Assembly (NCBI RefSeq): GCF_028747205.1
Contig: NZ_CP112880.1
Coordinates: 434,001-498,000 of the forward strand
From: Streptomyces sp. CA-278952
Lineage (GTDB): Bacteria > Actinomycetota > Actinomycetes > Streptomycetales > Streptomycetaceae
Direction of reading: 5' to 3'
Length of the DNA: 64,000 bases
The notes below the pieces were generated by a model. The model was not told the DNA's origin and ran no database searches. It was given only the letters and a program-made list of their open reading frames with translations. Shown in pieces: positions 41,677 to 50,540 of the stretch. The position numbers were made by a program, and so were the translations under genes. How positions within the stretch are numbered: the stretch's first letter is position 1; each line of letters starts with the position of its first letter.

Positions 41677-42204
41677 ATGCGTTCACGCATCATCGCAACC
41701 TTGGCCGCCGCGGCTGCAGCCACTGCAGCTCTTGCACAACCTGCCCAGGCCGCCCCAGTCGTCGACGGGGTCTACCGGTTCGCCGCTCTCCAGGACGGCA
41801 CATGCCTGGTCTGGCCCAGATCGCACGCGAGCATCGGCTCCGTCGGGCTGGGCGCCTGCACGGACAACTCGTCGACCTCCGCGAACTGGCAGGTACGCAA
41901 GCGCCCCAACGGGACGATGGAAGTATCGACACCGGGCTCGAACCCGCGCACCTGCCTGGGCGTGAACAACGACTACAGAGTGAGGGTCATCGACTCCTGT
42001 GCCGACAAGTACGCCGAGTGGACCGTGTCCTTCGGCTCCGCAGGACCCGGCAGCGTGGTGTGGGCCGACATCGAACACACCCCCAGCGATCGATCCGACT
42101 CGTGGGGGAAGGTAGTCGACATTCCCGAGGTAACCGGCCGTGTCGAGGTGAGGCGCGTTCCCATCGAACCCCACTACTGGGAATTGCAGCAGGTCAGCCA
42201 GTGA
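41677..42204 (+). CDS. Secreted ricin-type beta-trefoil-like protein
   Basis: Protein of 175 residues. The signal peptide is MRSRIIATLAAAAAATAALA to about residue 26 (QPAQA). The mature part has trefoil-like units: GVYRFAALQDGTCLVW, GLGACTDNSSTSANWQV, PRTCLGVNNDYRVRVIDSCA and YAEWTV. The cysteine pairs and QxW-like spacing suggest a carbohydrate-binding fold without a catalytic domain. It may be a secreted lectin-like protein. A hairpin follows the stop. Confidence 0.75.
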   Translation: MRSRIIATLAAAAAATAALAQPAQAAPVVDGVYRFAALQDGTCLVWPRSHASIGSVGLGACTDNSSTSANWQVRKRPNGTMEVSTPGSNPRTCLGVNNDYRVRVIDSCADKYAEWTVSFGSAGPGSVVWADIEHTPSDRSDSWGKVVDIPEVTGRVEVRRVPIEPHYWELQQVSQ

Positions 42205-42219
42205 CCTGAGACAGAGATG

Positions 42220-42260
42220 CAGCGCCACCAGGCCTCGCGCACCGCGACCCGGTGGCGCTG
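42220..42260. terminator. Terminator hairpin
   Basis: CAGCGCCACC (42220-42229) pairs with GGTGGCGCTG (42251-42260), just after the secreted protein gene. Confidence 0.65.
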
Positions 42261-42727
42261 AAGGCGCGCCTACTGGACCGGGGCCCGGTGCGTCGTCCAT
42301 GACGACGACGGCCTCGAGGAAGGCCCGGCGGCTCAGCTACCGCACTGCGACGGGCCGCCGCTCCAGCGCAGTCGCGTGCCGACCGCCAGGGCGACGTTCA
42401 GCCGGTCCATCTCCGCGTCGAAGGCCGTGAGGAGTACGTGATCCGGGGCCGGAAGAGCCGAACCCCGGCGGCGGCGGCCTCCCTTGAGCTCCTGGGCATC
42501 GAGGCGTCGTGACCGCGGGGCACTCCGGCGGCCCGGGCCGCCGCGGCAACTGGTCGCCCGTTCCTTCTCGGCCGCTGGTCTCGCGTACCAGGACGGCCGC
42601 TGGTCTCGCGTACCGCTGCCGCTGCTCTCGCGCTCCGTCCGGCCCCTGGTCCCACGTACCGGGACGGCCGCTGTGAACCGCCTCACTGACAGGGTGCCCC
42701 GGGGCGAACGTACGCGATCATGGCCGG
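42261..42727. other. Intergenic region with degenerate repeat and possible gene tail
   Basis: About 470 bases. A leftward frame ending near 42333 reads LLTAFDAEMDRLNVALAVGT then RLRWSGGPSQCGS, which looks like the tail of a lost gene. At about 42590-42680 the string GGTC(T/C)C(G/A)CGTACC followed by GGACGGCCGCTG recurs. No complete gene is visible. Confidence 0.35.
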
Positions 42728-43429
42728 ATGGAAGCTCGTTTCCTCGGCATCGCCGAGCTGGCCGAAACTCCGTCCGTGGCGTTCGTGGTCGACGTCATGC
42801 GGGCGTTCACGGTGGCCGCCTGGGCGTTCGGCCGAGGCGCGGAGAAGATCGTCCTCGCCGAGTCGCCGGCCGACGTCCTGGCGCTCAAGGCACGCCATCC
42901 CGATTGGGTGGCCCTCAAGGACGGTCCGCCCGCACCCGGCTTCGACACCGTCAACTCCCCCGGCCTGCTGCGCTCCCTCGACCTCGGCGGACGGACCGTC
43001 GTCCAGAAGACCACGGCGGGGACGGTCGGTGCCCTCGCGGTCAAGGAGGCGTCGCTCGTGCTGTGCGGCGGCTTCGTGGTGGCGGGAGCGACGGCTCGGC
43101 TCCTGCGTCAACACGGGTGCGACGCCGCGACGTTCGTGGTCACCGGTGAGGAGGGGCGCGCCGAGGAAGATCTGGCGTGCGCTCAGTACATCGCGCGAAG
43201 GACCAACGAGGGCAAGACGGACGCGACCCCGTTTCTGCGCCGCGCCGCCGGGTCGCGCGCCGCCGCCGAACTGAGGGAGGGCATACGGCAGGGAGCCCAC
43301 CCGGACGACGTCGCGCTCTGCCTCGAACTCGACCGGTTCCCCTTCGCCATGATCGCGGCGCCGGAGGACTCGCTGATGGTCCTCCGCCCGTGCGCCGCAC
43401 CCGCGCCGGGTGACGGGGCTTCACCATGA
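42728..43429 (+). CDS. ComB-like 2-phosphosulfolactate phosphatase family protein
   Basis: Protein of 233 residues. Family landmarks are [20 protein letters not shown] (the acidic N-terminal loop), [30 protein letters not shown], and late [13 protein letters not shown]. ComB removes phosphate from 2-phosphosulfolactate in coenzyme M synthesis. In actinomycetes, where coenzyme M is not expected, the substrate is unknown. It stands alone. Confidence 0.85.
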   Translation: MEARFLGIAELAETPSVAFVVDVMRAFTVAAWAFGRGAEKIVLAESPADVLALKARHPDWVALKDGPPAPGFDTVNSPGLLRSLDLGGRTVVQKTTAGTVGALAVKEASLVLCGGFVVAGATARLLRQHGCDAATFVVTGEEGRAEEDLACAQYIARRTNEGKTDATPFLRRAAGSRAAAELREGIRQGAHPDDVALCLELDRFPFAMIAAPEDSLMVLRPCAAPAPGDGASP

Positions 43430-43470
43430 TCAGGTCCAGCCGGCGTCAACGACGCTCGTCATCAGTACAG

Positions 43471-43581
43471 CTAGGCCACCGCCTCCGGCGCGACCTTGGC
43501 GATCAGCCCCTCGACGAGGGTCCTGATCTCGTCGAGGATCGGGCGGACGGCGGCCACACCACGACCGGCCGGGTCGTCCAG
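43471..43581 (-). pseudogene. C-terminal stub of an arsenate reductase (ArsC-like phosphatase)
   Basis: Immediately after the acetyltransferase stop the same strand reads LDDPAGRGVAAVRPILDEIR and then TLVEGLIAKVAPE before a stop. This matches the end of low-molecular-weight-phosphatase-type arsenate reductases (DDPAG...VR.IRDEI..RV..LL). There is no start, CX5R loop or body. Beside an ArsR gene and an ArsN-like gene it reads as the relic of an arsenic operon. Confidence 0.6.
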
Positions 43582-44121
43582 CTACCGGTCGAGGTAGCGG
43601 TTGCCGGGGATGGCGGGGCTGCGGCGCTCGACGAGAACGACGTCGCGCCAGACGCCGCGGTGGCGCCCGATCCGCTCGCGGATGCCGATGACCCGGAAAC
43701 CCGCCCGCTCGTGAACCGCGAGGCTGGCGGTGTTCTCCGGGAAGATCCCGGCCTGAAGGGTCCAGATCCCGGCCTGCTCGGTGGAGTCGACCAGGGCCTC
43801 CAGCAGAACGGAAGCGATCCCCCGGCCTCGCGCGGCGGGGTCGACGTAGACGGAGTGCTCGACGACTCCCGCGTACACGCACCGGTCCGAAACCCGGCCG
43901 GCCGCCACCCAGCCCAGGACCTCACCGAGCCCACCGAGGGCGACGAAGCGGTGGCCGGACGGCTTCGCGGCGTCGAAGCTCTGCCAGTCGGGCGGGCCGG
44001 TCTCGAAGGTGGCGTTGCCCTCGTCGATGCCCGCCCGGTAGATCGCCAGCACCTGCTCGGCGTGGTCCGCGGTCAGCGGCGCGATCACGACTCCCGGCGC
44101 CCCGCTCACCGCGCGCTCCAC
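43582..44121 (-). CDS. GNAT acetyltransferase (ArsN/phosphinothricin acetyltransferase-like)
   Basis: Protein of 179 residues with the GNAT signature HSVYVDPAARGRGIASVLLE for acetyl-CoA. Its start resembles phosphinothricin acetyltransferases (YRAGIDEGNATFETGPPDWQ), and the C-terminus FPENTASLAVHERAGFRVIG followed by WRDVVLVER is typical. It is 16 bases downstream of an arsR gene, and an arsC stub follows, which is the arsN context known from arsenic islands where such enzymes acetylate arsinothricin or related organoarsenicals. The role is inferred from neighbours. Confidence 0.85.
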   Translation of the reverse strand: MERAVSGAPGVVIAPLTADHAEQVLAIYRAGIDEGNATFETGPPDWQSFDAAKPSGHRFVALGGLGEVLGWVAAGRVSDRCVYAGVVEHSVYVDPAARGRGIASVLLEALVDSTEQAGIWTLQAGIFPENTASLAVHERAGFRVIGIRERIGRHRGVWRDVVLVERRSPAIPGNRYLDR

Positions 44122-44137
44122 CCCGTCACCCTCACGG

Positions 44138-44509
44138 TCAGGCGGCCGGCTGCGTCAGCAGCCTGCCCATCCCGGCCAGCACCGAGGGCTCCACCCGGTA
44201 GTAGACCCAGGTTCCGCGCCGTTCGGACGTCAGCAGCCCGGCCTCCTTCAACTTCTTCAAGTGGTGGGAGACGGTGGGCTGGGAGACCCCGACGTCGGAG
44301 ATGTCGCACACGCATGCCTCGCCGCCCTCGTGCGAGGCCACGGCCGAGAACAGCCGCAGCCGCACCGGGTCGCCGAGCGCCTTGAACATCCGCGCGGCCG
44401 TCTGCGCCTCGTCGGCGGTCATCGGGCGCTCGGTCAGGGGCGGACAGCACGGCACCACGCCCCGGCCGCCGGGGGGCTCGATCAGCGGCAGCACCTTCAC
44501 ATTCGACAT
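44138..44509 (-). CDS. ArsR-family metalloid-responsive repressor
   Basis: Protein of 123 residues with a winged helix: FKALGDPVRLRLFSAVASHE, DVGVSQPTVSHHLKKLKEAG and RRGTWVYYRVE. Two cysteine sites are visible: Cys66 and Cys68 in GEACVCDISD, the place of the classical ELCVCDL As(III) site, and Cys21-Cys22 near the N-terminus. An inverted repeat TTGAC-N4-GTCAA lies 10 bases upstream of the ATG, a probable operator. It controls the downstream acetyltransferase. Confidence 0.9.
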   Translation of the reverse strand: MSNVKVLPLIEPPGGRGVVPCCPPLTERPMTADEAQTAARMFKALGDPVRLRLFSAVASHEGGEACVCDISDVGVSQPTVSHHLKKLKEAGLLTSERRGTWVYYRVEPSVLAGMGRLLTQPAA

Positions 44510-44518
44510 ACGCCTATG

Positions 44519-44532
44519 TTGACACACGTCAA
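44519..44532. promoter_or_regulatory. Probable ArsR operator
   Basis: TTGACACACGTCAA, an inverted repeat with 5-base arms and a 4-base spacer directly upstream of the arsR start. Confidence 0.6.
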
Positions 44533-44719
44533 ACCAGGGCGGCAGGGGTTCTTCCGCCGCGGTCCACCTGATCGACCGGGGTATCGAACCCCTGGCCCTG
44601 GAGGCAGGGGCCACCGCCGACGCCGCGGTGGTCCGGCTCGGTGTCGGAGCACCGGCCGAGGGCGGGGCGGCGGGCGGCCGCTGCTCCTCCTGACCGACCT
44701 GTCGCCCCCTCAGGCCACG

Positions 44720-45247
44720 TCAGTGGTAGGCGTGGACGACGGCGTGCCCCTTGCCGCGACCGATCATCCACTTGTTGACCGGCGTCGTGATCACGAAGGC
44801 CACGGCGAAGCCGCCCAGCAGGGCCGTCCAGAACAGCGCGTCCGAGAGATGGGCGTCCATGGCCCCGGGCGTCAGGGCGATGATGCCGTTGTCGACGATC
44901 TCCATCACCGCGATCGAGACGGTGTCGGCGGCCAGCGCCACCTTCAGCGCGGTCCTGAAGTCCAGCCCTGCCCTGCGGACCGCGAACAGGGTGAACGAGT
45001 AGCCGAACACGAACGCCAGCGCGATCGCCAGGGCCATGGTCTGGACGTTGCCCCACATCAGGGCGGTGCCGATGACCATGCCGAGGATCTCACCGATCAC
45101 ACAGCCGGTGAGGCAGTGCAGTGTCGCCTTCGCGGCCGTCCCCCACGTCGCCCCGCCCTTCCGATGTCCGGCATGACCCGCGGGTGTCCGCCGACCGTCT
45201 TGGTCGTGGTCGTGGTCGTGGTCGGTGTGGTGCGTGCCGTGGTCCAT
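44720..45247 (-). CDS. DUF4396 membrane protein with histidine-rich N-terminus
   Basis: Protein of 175 residues. The first 30 residues are rich in His and Asp (MDHGTHHTDHDHDHDQDG). Four hydrophobic helices follow, with ATLHCLTGCVIGEILGMVIG, GYSFTLFAVRRAGLDF, AADTVSIAVMEIVDNGIIAL and VINKWM-like endings, as in DUF4396 proteins. The His-rich tail suggests metal binding. A CsoR-type palindrome lies 57 bases upstream, which points to copper or persulfide control. The transport role is not established. Confidence 0.85.
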   Translation of the reverse strand: MDHGTHHTDHDHDHDQDGRRTPAGHAGHRKGGATWGTAAKATLHCLTGCVIGEILGMVIGTALMWGNVQTMALAIALAFVFGYSFTLFAVRRAGLDFRTALKVALAADTVSIAVMEIVDNGIIALTPGAMDAHLSDALFWTALLGGFAVAFVITTPVNKWMIGRGKGHAVVHAYH

Positions 45248-45303
45248 GGTCGTCGCCTCCCGTGCCGTCCGGTGTGACCCCCCTGCCCCACCCGCGACAC
45301 GTT

Positions 45304-45320
45304 ATACCCCGCCTGGGTAT
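45304..45320. promoter_or_regulatory. CsoR-family operator upstream of DUF4396 gene
   Basis: ATACCCCGCCTGGGTAT: inverted arms ATACCC and GGGTAT with a 5-base centre, the layout of CsoR/CstR boxes. Confidence 0.7.
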
Positions 45321-45331
45321 CACGCCGCGGG

Positions 45332-46606
45332 TCAGCGGAGCGAACGGCCGCTCGCCGCCTTTCGGATACCGAAGACGGCGGCGCCGAGGACGACAACCGC
45401 GACGCCGGAGATCACGGCGTCCGGGGGCAGCGCGAAGGCGAGGACCGCGCAGCCGGTCAGGCCGACGGCGGGGACGAGGCGGTTCGGCCGCCCCTCTTCG
45501 GGGGCGAGCGTCCAGGCAGAGGCGTTGGCGATGGCGTAGTAGGCCAGCACGCCGAAGGAGGAGAACCCGATCGCTCCGCGTACGTCGGTGGTCGCGGCGA
45601 GCACGGCGACGACAGCGCCGACGGCGAGTTCGGCGCGGTGCGGGACGCCGAAGCGGGGGTGGACGGCGGCCAGGGCGTGCGGCAGGTGCCGGTCCCGGGC
45701 CATGGCCAGGGTGGTGCGCGAGACGCCGAGGATCAGCGCGAGCAGGGAGCCGAGGGCCGCGACGGCGCCCCCCACCCGGACGACGGGCACGAGCCAGCCG
45801 GCCCCCGCGGCGCGTACGGCGTCCACCAATGGGGCGGCCGTGTCCGCCAGTCCACCCGGGCCCAGCACCGCCAGCGCGGCGCCGGCGACGATGGCGTAGA
45901 CGGCGAGCGTGATGCCGAGCGCGATCGGGATGGCACGCGGAATCGTACGGGCGGGGTCCCGCACCTCCTCGCCGAGGGTGGCGATGCGGGCGTACCCGGC
46001 GAAGGCGAAGAACAGCAGACCAGCGGACTGGATCACCCCGCCGACACCGGCGTCCGAGCCGATACGCACCCGCGAGGCGTCCGCACCGGACGAGGTCAGG
46101 GCGGCGAGGACCACGGCGGCGAGCACCGTCAGGACCACCGCGACGATGACCCGGGTGAGCCGCGCGGACTTCTGCACCCCGGCGTAGTTCACCGCGGTCA
46201 GCGCCGCCACGGCGACCACCGCCACCGCACGCTCCTGACCGGGCCACAGGTAGGCGCCGACCGTGAGGGCCATGGCCGCGCAGGAGGCGGTCTTGCCCAC
46301 GACGAACGCCCAGCCGGCCAAGTAGCCCCAGAAGTCGCCCAGTCGTTCGCGGCCATAGACGTAGGTCCCACCGGACCGGGGATAGCGGGCGGCCAACCTC
46401 GCCGAGGACGTCGCGTTGCAGTAGGCCACCACCGCGGCGACGGCCAGGGCGAGCAGCAGCCCCGAACCCGCGGCCTCCGCGGCCGGACCCAGCGCCACGA
46501 AGATCCCGGCACCGATCATCGACCCCAGGCCGATCACCACCGCATCGAACACGCCCAGCCGACGCCGCAACCCGCCCGCGCCCCCTGCGACATCCACCGA
46601 GCTCAC
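45332..46606 (-). CDS. APC-family amino-acid permease
   Basis: Membrane protein of 424 residues with about 12 helices. The APC signature is clear: FDAVVIGLGSMIGAGIFVAL in helix 1, ARLAARYPRSGGTYVYGRER, and FFAFAGYARIATLGEEVRDP in helix 6. Members are secondary transporters for amino acids or amines; the substrate is unknown. The direction is opposite to the L32 paralogue, with about 215 bases between them. No co-transcribed enzyme hints at a substrate. Confidence 0.9.
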   Translation of the reverse strand: MSSVDVAGGAGGLRRRLGVFDAVVIGLGSMIGAGIFVALGPAAEAAGSGLLLALAVAAVVAYCNATSSARLAARYPRSGGTYVYGRERLGDFWGYLAGWAFVVGKTASCAAMALTVGAYLWPGQERAVAVVAVAALTAVNYAGVQKSARLTRVIVAVVLTVLAAVVLAALTSSGADASRVRIGSDAGVGGVIQSAGLLFFAFAGYARIATLGEEVRDPARTIPRAIPIALGITLAVYAIVAGAALAVLGPGGLADTAAPLVDAVRAAGAGWLVPVVRVGGAVAALGSLLALILGVSRTTLAMARDRHLPHALAAVHPRFGVPHRAELAVGAVVAVLAATTDVRGAIGFSSFGVLAYYAIANASAWTLAPEEGRPNRLVPAVGLTGCAVLAFALPPDAVISGVAVVVLGAAVFGIRKAASGRSLR

Positions 46607-46771
46607 GCGCTTTTCCCCTCACCACCCCACGGACAACTCAACGGGCGCACCGTACCCGAGCCGTGTGTCACCTCGGTGTCGCGGCGGGAGCGGTCACGGC
46701 AGCGGGCATCGCGGGGGACCGGGGCGGTCGGCGGCCACTCGCCGAGGTAACCCCTCCCGGCTTTTTGGTGA

Positions 46772-46791
46772 TGACTATCATTTCCATGTAA
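46772..46791. promoter_or_regulatory. Zur-like box upstream of the orphan L32 gene
   Basis: ATGACTATCATTTCCATGTA is identical to the 1863 box at 15 of its first 16 positions. It lies 31 bases upstream of the L32 start. Confidence 0.78.
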
Positions 46792-46822
46792 CGTCTCGAC
46801 ATCAACGACGAAGGTGGTACCC

Positions 46823-46993
46823 ATGGCAGTCCCGAAGCGGAAGATGTCCCGCAGCAACACCCGTCACCGTCGCGCCCAGTGGAAGGCCGTCACGCCACAG
46901 CTGGTGCCCGTCACGATCGACGGTTCCGTCCACCAGGTGCCGCAACGGCTGGTGAAGGCCTACGAGCGCGGCCTCCTGCGCCCCGAGGGCTGA
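46823..46993 (+). CDS. rpmF: 50S ribosomal protein L32, zinc-independent paralogue
   Basis: Protein of 56 residues: [20 protein letters not shown], then [20 protein letters not shown] and [12 protein letters not shown]. The first half is a standard L32, while the second half has lost both zinc-binding Cys pairs and carries a different sequence. An AAGGTGG site precedes the ATG. It is preceded by a Zur-like box, so it belongs to the same low-zinc response as the set at 3.3-5.9 kb although it is about 41 kb away. Confidence 0.95.
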   Translation: MAVPKRKMSRSNTRHRRAQWKAVTPQLVPVTIDGSVHQVPQRLVKAYERGLLRPEG

Positions 46994-47066
46994 GGCGCCC
47001 CCGGGGCGCAGGCCCGCCCGCCCTCGCGTCCTCGCGTCCTGAGCGCTTCTCTCGCGTCGCGCCCGG

Positions 47067-47654
47067 TCAGCGCCCGCGCAGTGCCGCGAGCGTGGCGTCG
47101 AGATCGGCCGCGTCGGTGCGGTTGTGGGGCAGCTTGGCGAGCATCGCGGCCATGCCGCAGGTGTTGGTCAGGGCGGAGAAGACCAGCCCGGCCGCGATGC
47201 CTGCCGAGAGGATCTGGAACGCGGGGTGGACGAGGAGGCCGAGAAGCAGGCCGAGGAGCACGACGGTTCCGGCGGTGAGGCGGACCTGCCGCTCCATGCC
47301 CCAGACCGCACGGGAGGTTCCCTGGGGGCGGTGCAGGTCGTGGCCGTCGGCCGCCCAGGCGCTGGTGCCACCGCTGAGCGTGGCGGTGGTGATGCCGTTC
47401 TCGGCGAGGATCCGGCAGGCGTTCTCCGAGCGGGCCCCGGACGCGCAGACGATCAGAACCTCACCCCGTCCCGCGGCCTGCCGGATATCGGCGAGGGCCC
47501 GCTGGATCCGGTCCAGGGGAATGTTGAGGGCACCGGGCAGGTGGCCGCCGGCGTACTCACCGGGTGTGCGGACGTCGATGACGGTCAGCTCGTGGAGGCG
47601 ACTACGGGTCTCGTGGGTGGCGAGGGAGGTGGGCGCGGTCATGGCGGGTGTCAT
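47067..47654 (-). CDS. Membrane-bound rhodanese (rhodanese + DUF2892, YgaP-like)
   Basis: Protein of 195 residues. The rhodanese domain has VIDVRTPGEYAGGHLPGALN and the active loop VLIVCASGARSENA with the persulfide-carrying Cys. A DUF2892-type membrane part follows with two helices (VRLTAGTVVLLGLLLGLLVH and FQILSAGIAAGLVFSALTNT). This is the YgaP layout that moves sulfane sulfur at the membrane. It is divergent from the CstR-like gene with a CsoR-family box in between, so it is probably induced by persulfide. Confidence 0.92.
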   Translation of the reverse strand: MTPAMTAPTSLATHETRSRLHELTVIDVRTPGEYAGGHLPGALNIPLDRIQRALADIRQAAGRGEVLIVCASGARSENACRILAENGITTATLSGGTSAWAADGHDLHRPQGTSRAVWGMERQVRLTAGTVVLLGLLLGLLVHPAFQILSAGIAAGLVFSALTNTCGMAAMLAKLPHNRTDAADLDATLAALRGR

Positions 47655-47693
47655 CCTTTTCTGTCTGCGGGGTCCCCACCGAGGGGGAGTACA

Positions 47694-47710
47694 TTACCCC
47701 TGGGGGTATT
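47694..47710. promoter_or_regulatory. CsoR/CstR-family operator
   Basis: TTACCCCTGGGGGTATT: arms TACCCC and GGGGTA around a short centre, located between the rhodanese gene and the repressor gene that probably binds it. Confidence 0.85.
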
Positions 47711-47715
47711 CATGA

Positions 47716-48012
<297 letters not shown>

Positions 48013-48032
48013 CGCCGGGGCGGCCCTCGTGC

Positions 48033-48776
48033 TCAGGCGACCACGTCGGTGATCATGAAGGCCGCCACCGCGAACAGGGTGTACGCGAAGACTCTCCGCA
48101 GAGTGGCGCCGGAGACCTTCGCCGCCAGCCGTTTGCCGTCCCAGGCTCCGAGGATCGCCGCTCCGGCGAACGGGGCGATCACCTCCCATCGAAGGTCGTC
48201 GCCGGTTCCCGACCGGGCCACCAGGGCGACGAGGGAATTGACGGTGATGACCAGGAGGCTGGTGCCCACGGCCTGCTTCATCCGCAGGCCGAGGACTCCG
48301 ACGAGGGCGGGCACGGCGAGGAATCCTCCCCCCACCCCGAGGAATCCCGTCACGGCGCCGAGACCGGCGCCGGCTCCGGCCGCCTTCGCGGGCCGCGCCC
48401 CCTCTGTCGGCTCGGCCGAGGAGGGCCGCAACATGCGCAGCGCCGCCAGGGCGGCGATCACCGCGAACGCGGCCGTGAGAGCCGCTTCGGGCAGGTGATC
48501 GGCTACGGCTCCGGCGAGGAACGCCGGAAGGACTCCAGCGGCCGCCATCAACACCCCTGGTTTCCAGGCGACATGGCCGTCCCTGGCGTGGGCGTAGAGA
48601 GCGGTGGCCGAGGTGGCGGTGACGATGATCAGACTGGCCGTGGCGGCCGAGGCCGCCGAGAAGTCGAGCAGGTAGATCAGTGCCGGAACCGCCAGAACAC
48701 CGCCACCGCCGCCGAGCGCACCGAGCGCCAGCCCGATCACCGTCCCGGCGACGAGGGCGAGAACCAAAGTGCTCAC
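48033..48776 (-). CDS. TauE/SafE-family sulfite/organosulfur exporter
   Basis: Membrane protein of 247 residues with about eight helices. The family repeats appear as GTVIGLALGALGGGGGVLAV in the first half and GAVTGFLGVGGGFLAVPALV in the second. Such proteins export sulfite, sulfoacetate or similar anions. Its ATG overlaps the stop of the upstream rhodanese by 4 bases. In this operon it would remove the sulfite or thiosulfate made by persulfide oxidation (inference). Confidence 0.9.
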   Translation of the reverse strand: MSTLVLALVAGTVIGLALGALGGGGGVLAVPALIYLLDFSAASAATASLIIVTATSATALYAHARDGHVAWKPGVLMAAAGVLPAFLAGAVADHLPEAALTAAFAVIAALAALRMLRPSSAEPTEGARPAKAAGAGAGLGAVTGFLGVGGGFLAVPALVGVLGLRMKQAVGTSLLVITVNSLVALVARSGTGDDLRWEVIAPFAGAAILGAWDGKRLAAKVSGATLRRVFAYTLFAVAAFMITDVVA

Positions 48777-49147
48777 GCTATCGAGCCGCCGTCACCGCGC
48801 TCGTCGATCACCGGCAGCCCTGCGGCGGCCCACGCGATCATGCCGCCCTTGACGTCCACCGCGTCCACTCCCCGCCCGGCGAGAAGCCTCACTGCCCGCT
48901 GCGAGCGCTGCCCGCTACGGCAGATCACCACCAGCGGCCTCTCCCGCGCCGCCGCAGCCGGGAGCGGCGCGCCCGCGGCCAGGGCGGTCAGCGGCGCGTG
49001 CACCGCGCCGGGAGCGTGGCCGGTTCGCCACTCGGACTTCTCCCGCACGTCCAGCAGAACGGCTTCGGGCCGCACCCCGCCGGTACGGGTGCGCGCCTCG
49101 CCGACGGACAGGCGTTCTCCCCGTCCTCGGAATCGGAAGAGGAACAT
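48773..49147 (-). CDS. Single-domain rhodanese
   Basis: Protein of 124 residues: AVLLDVREKSEWRTGHAPGA and the active loop LVVICRSGQRSQRAV with the catalytic Cys. The ATG lies 5 bases after the stop of the CstB-like gene; it overlaps the TauE gene at the other end. It probably moves sulfane sulfur between the dioxygenase and thiol acceptors. Confidence 0.9.
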   Translation of the reverse strand: MFLFRFRGRGERLSVGEARTRTGGVRPEAVLLDVREKSEWRTGHAPGAVHAPLTALAAGAPLPAAAARERPLVVICRSGQRSQRAVRLLAGRGVDAVDVKGGMIAWAAAGLPVIDERGDGGSIA

Positions 49148-49152
49148 CGTCG

Positions 49153-50517
49153 TCACCCTTCTTCGGTGACGACGGTCAGCCCGGCCGCGGCCGCGGCGTC
49201 GAAACCGTCGTCCACGGCGACCACGTCCCGCCCCGCCGCGTCCAGCAACGACGCGGCGATGCCCGCGCGCATACCGCCCGCACAGTGCACCCAGACCGTG
49301 CCGTCGGGCACGTCGCCGATACGGCGGTGGATCTGGTGGATCGGGATGTGCACCGAGCCCTCGATCCACCCCTCCGCCCGTTCGGACGAGCGGCGTACGT
49401 CCAGGACGACGATCCGGCCCCTGTCCTGACCGGCCAGTTCGGCGAACGTGGCACGAGGAAAGGACGCTGCGCTCTCGCCGGCGCGAAGCCAGTCCGCGGG
49501 ACCGCCGGTCGCGGCGGCCGCCGGCCGGTCGATGCCGACGCGCACCAGCTCCCGCTGGGCCGCGGCAAGCTGCTCGGCGGACTCGGCGAGCAGGGTCACC
49601 GGCTTGCCCCAGGGGATCAGCCAGGCGAGGTACGTGGCGAGCTTGCCGTCCGCCTCGAAGTTGAACGACCCCGCGACATGCCCCTCGGCGAAAGCGACGC
49701 GGTTACGCAGATCCACCACCCACTCCCCCGCCGCGAGCCGCGCGGCGACCTCGTGGGGGTCGGCCACGGCCGGCGCGGTCAGGTCCACGGGGGCGGGCCC
49801 GGCCGCATTGACGGGGCTCATGTGCGCGTAGTACGCGGGCACGTCCTCGAGCCCCGCCAGCAGCTCGGCGACGAAGGTGTCCACATCCACGGTGAGAGCC
49901 GGGTTGACCGCCTTCTCCCTGCCGATCGTGGTCGCCTCCCCGTCGGCCTGGGCGGACGAGCAGAAGCTGCCGAACCCATGCGTCGGCAGCACCTCGGTCC
50001 CGTCGGGCAGCGCGTCCGCGAGGCGGCGGGCGGAGGCGTGCTGGGCACGGGCCAGCTGCTCGGTGAGCCGCGGCTCCACGAGATCGGGACGCCCCACCGT
50101 ACCGATGAGGAGAGAGCCACCCGTGAACGCGGCGACGGGCCTGCCGGCCTCGCTCAGCACGTACGACATGTGGTGCGGCGTATGCCCGGGCGTCGCCACC
50201 GCGCCCAGGATCAGTTCCGCGTCGATGACGACGGTGTCGCCGTCGGACACGGCGGTTCGGGCGAAGGAGACGTGCGCGCCGGCCGGGACGTGGTAAGCGG
50301 CTCCGGTGATACGGGCCAGCTCGAGACCGCCGGTCACATAGTCGTTGTGGATGTGCGTCTCGACCACATGGGTGATCGCCACACCACGCCGGGCCGCGGC
50401 GGCCAGCACCCGGTCGACGTCACGTGGCGGATCCACGGCAACCGCCGCCTGCCGGCCACCGGCCAGGTAGCTGCGGTTGCCCAAGCCCTCCAGCTCGATG
50501 GCTTCAACGAAGAACAC
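49153..50517 (-). CDS. CstB-like persulfide dioxygenase-sulfurtransferase (MBL + pseudo-rhodanese + rhodanese)
   Basis: Protein of 454 residues (GTG start, GGAAGGAGA site). The metallo-beta-lactamase part has VVETHIHNDYVTGGLELA and VATPGHTPHHMSYVL for a non-heme iron. A first rhodanese-like domain (WVVDLRNRVAFAEGHVAGSF and on) has no active cysteine. A second one carries it in VWVHCAGGMRAGIAAS. This three-part layout is that of Staphylococcus CstB, which oxidises low-molecular-weight persulfides and moves sulfur to sulfite to give thiosulfate. It is the first gene of the leftward operon with a rhodanese and TauE behind two CsoR-family boxes. Confidence 0.92.
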   Translation of the reverse strand: MFFVEAIELEGLGNRSYLAGGRQAAVAVDPPRDVDRVLAAAARRGVAITHVVETHIHNDYVTGGLELARITGAAYHVPAGAHVSFARTAVSDGDTVVIDAELILGAVATPGHTPHHMSYVLSEAGRPVAAFTGGSLLIGTVGRPDLVEPRLTEQLARAQHASARRLADALPDGTEVLPTHGFGSFCSSAQADGEATTIGREKAVNPALTVDVDTFVAELLAGLEDVPAYYAHMSPVNAAGPAPVDLTAPAVADPHEVAARLAAGEWVVDLRNRVAFAEGHVAGSFNFEADGKLATYLAWLIPWGKPVTLLAESAEQLAAAQRELVRVGIDRPAAAATGGPADWLRAGESAASFPRATFAELAGQDRGRIVVLDVRRSSERAEGWIEGSVHIPIHQIHRRIGDVPDGTVWVHCAGGMRAGIAASLLDAAGRDVVAVDDGFDAAAAAGLTVVTEEG

Positions 50518-50540
50518 GAGAGTCTCCTTCCGACGAAAAA

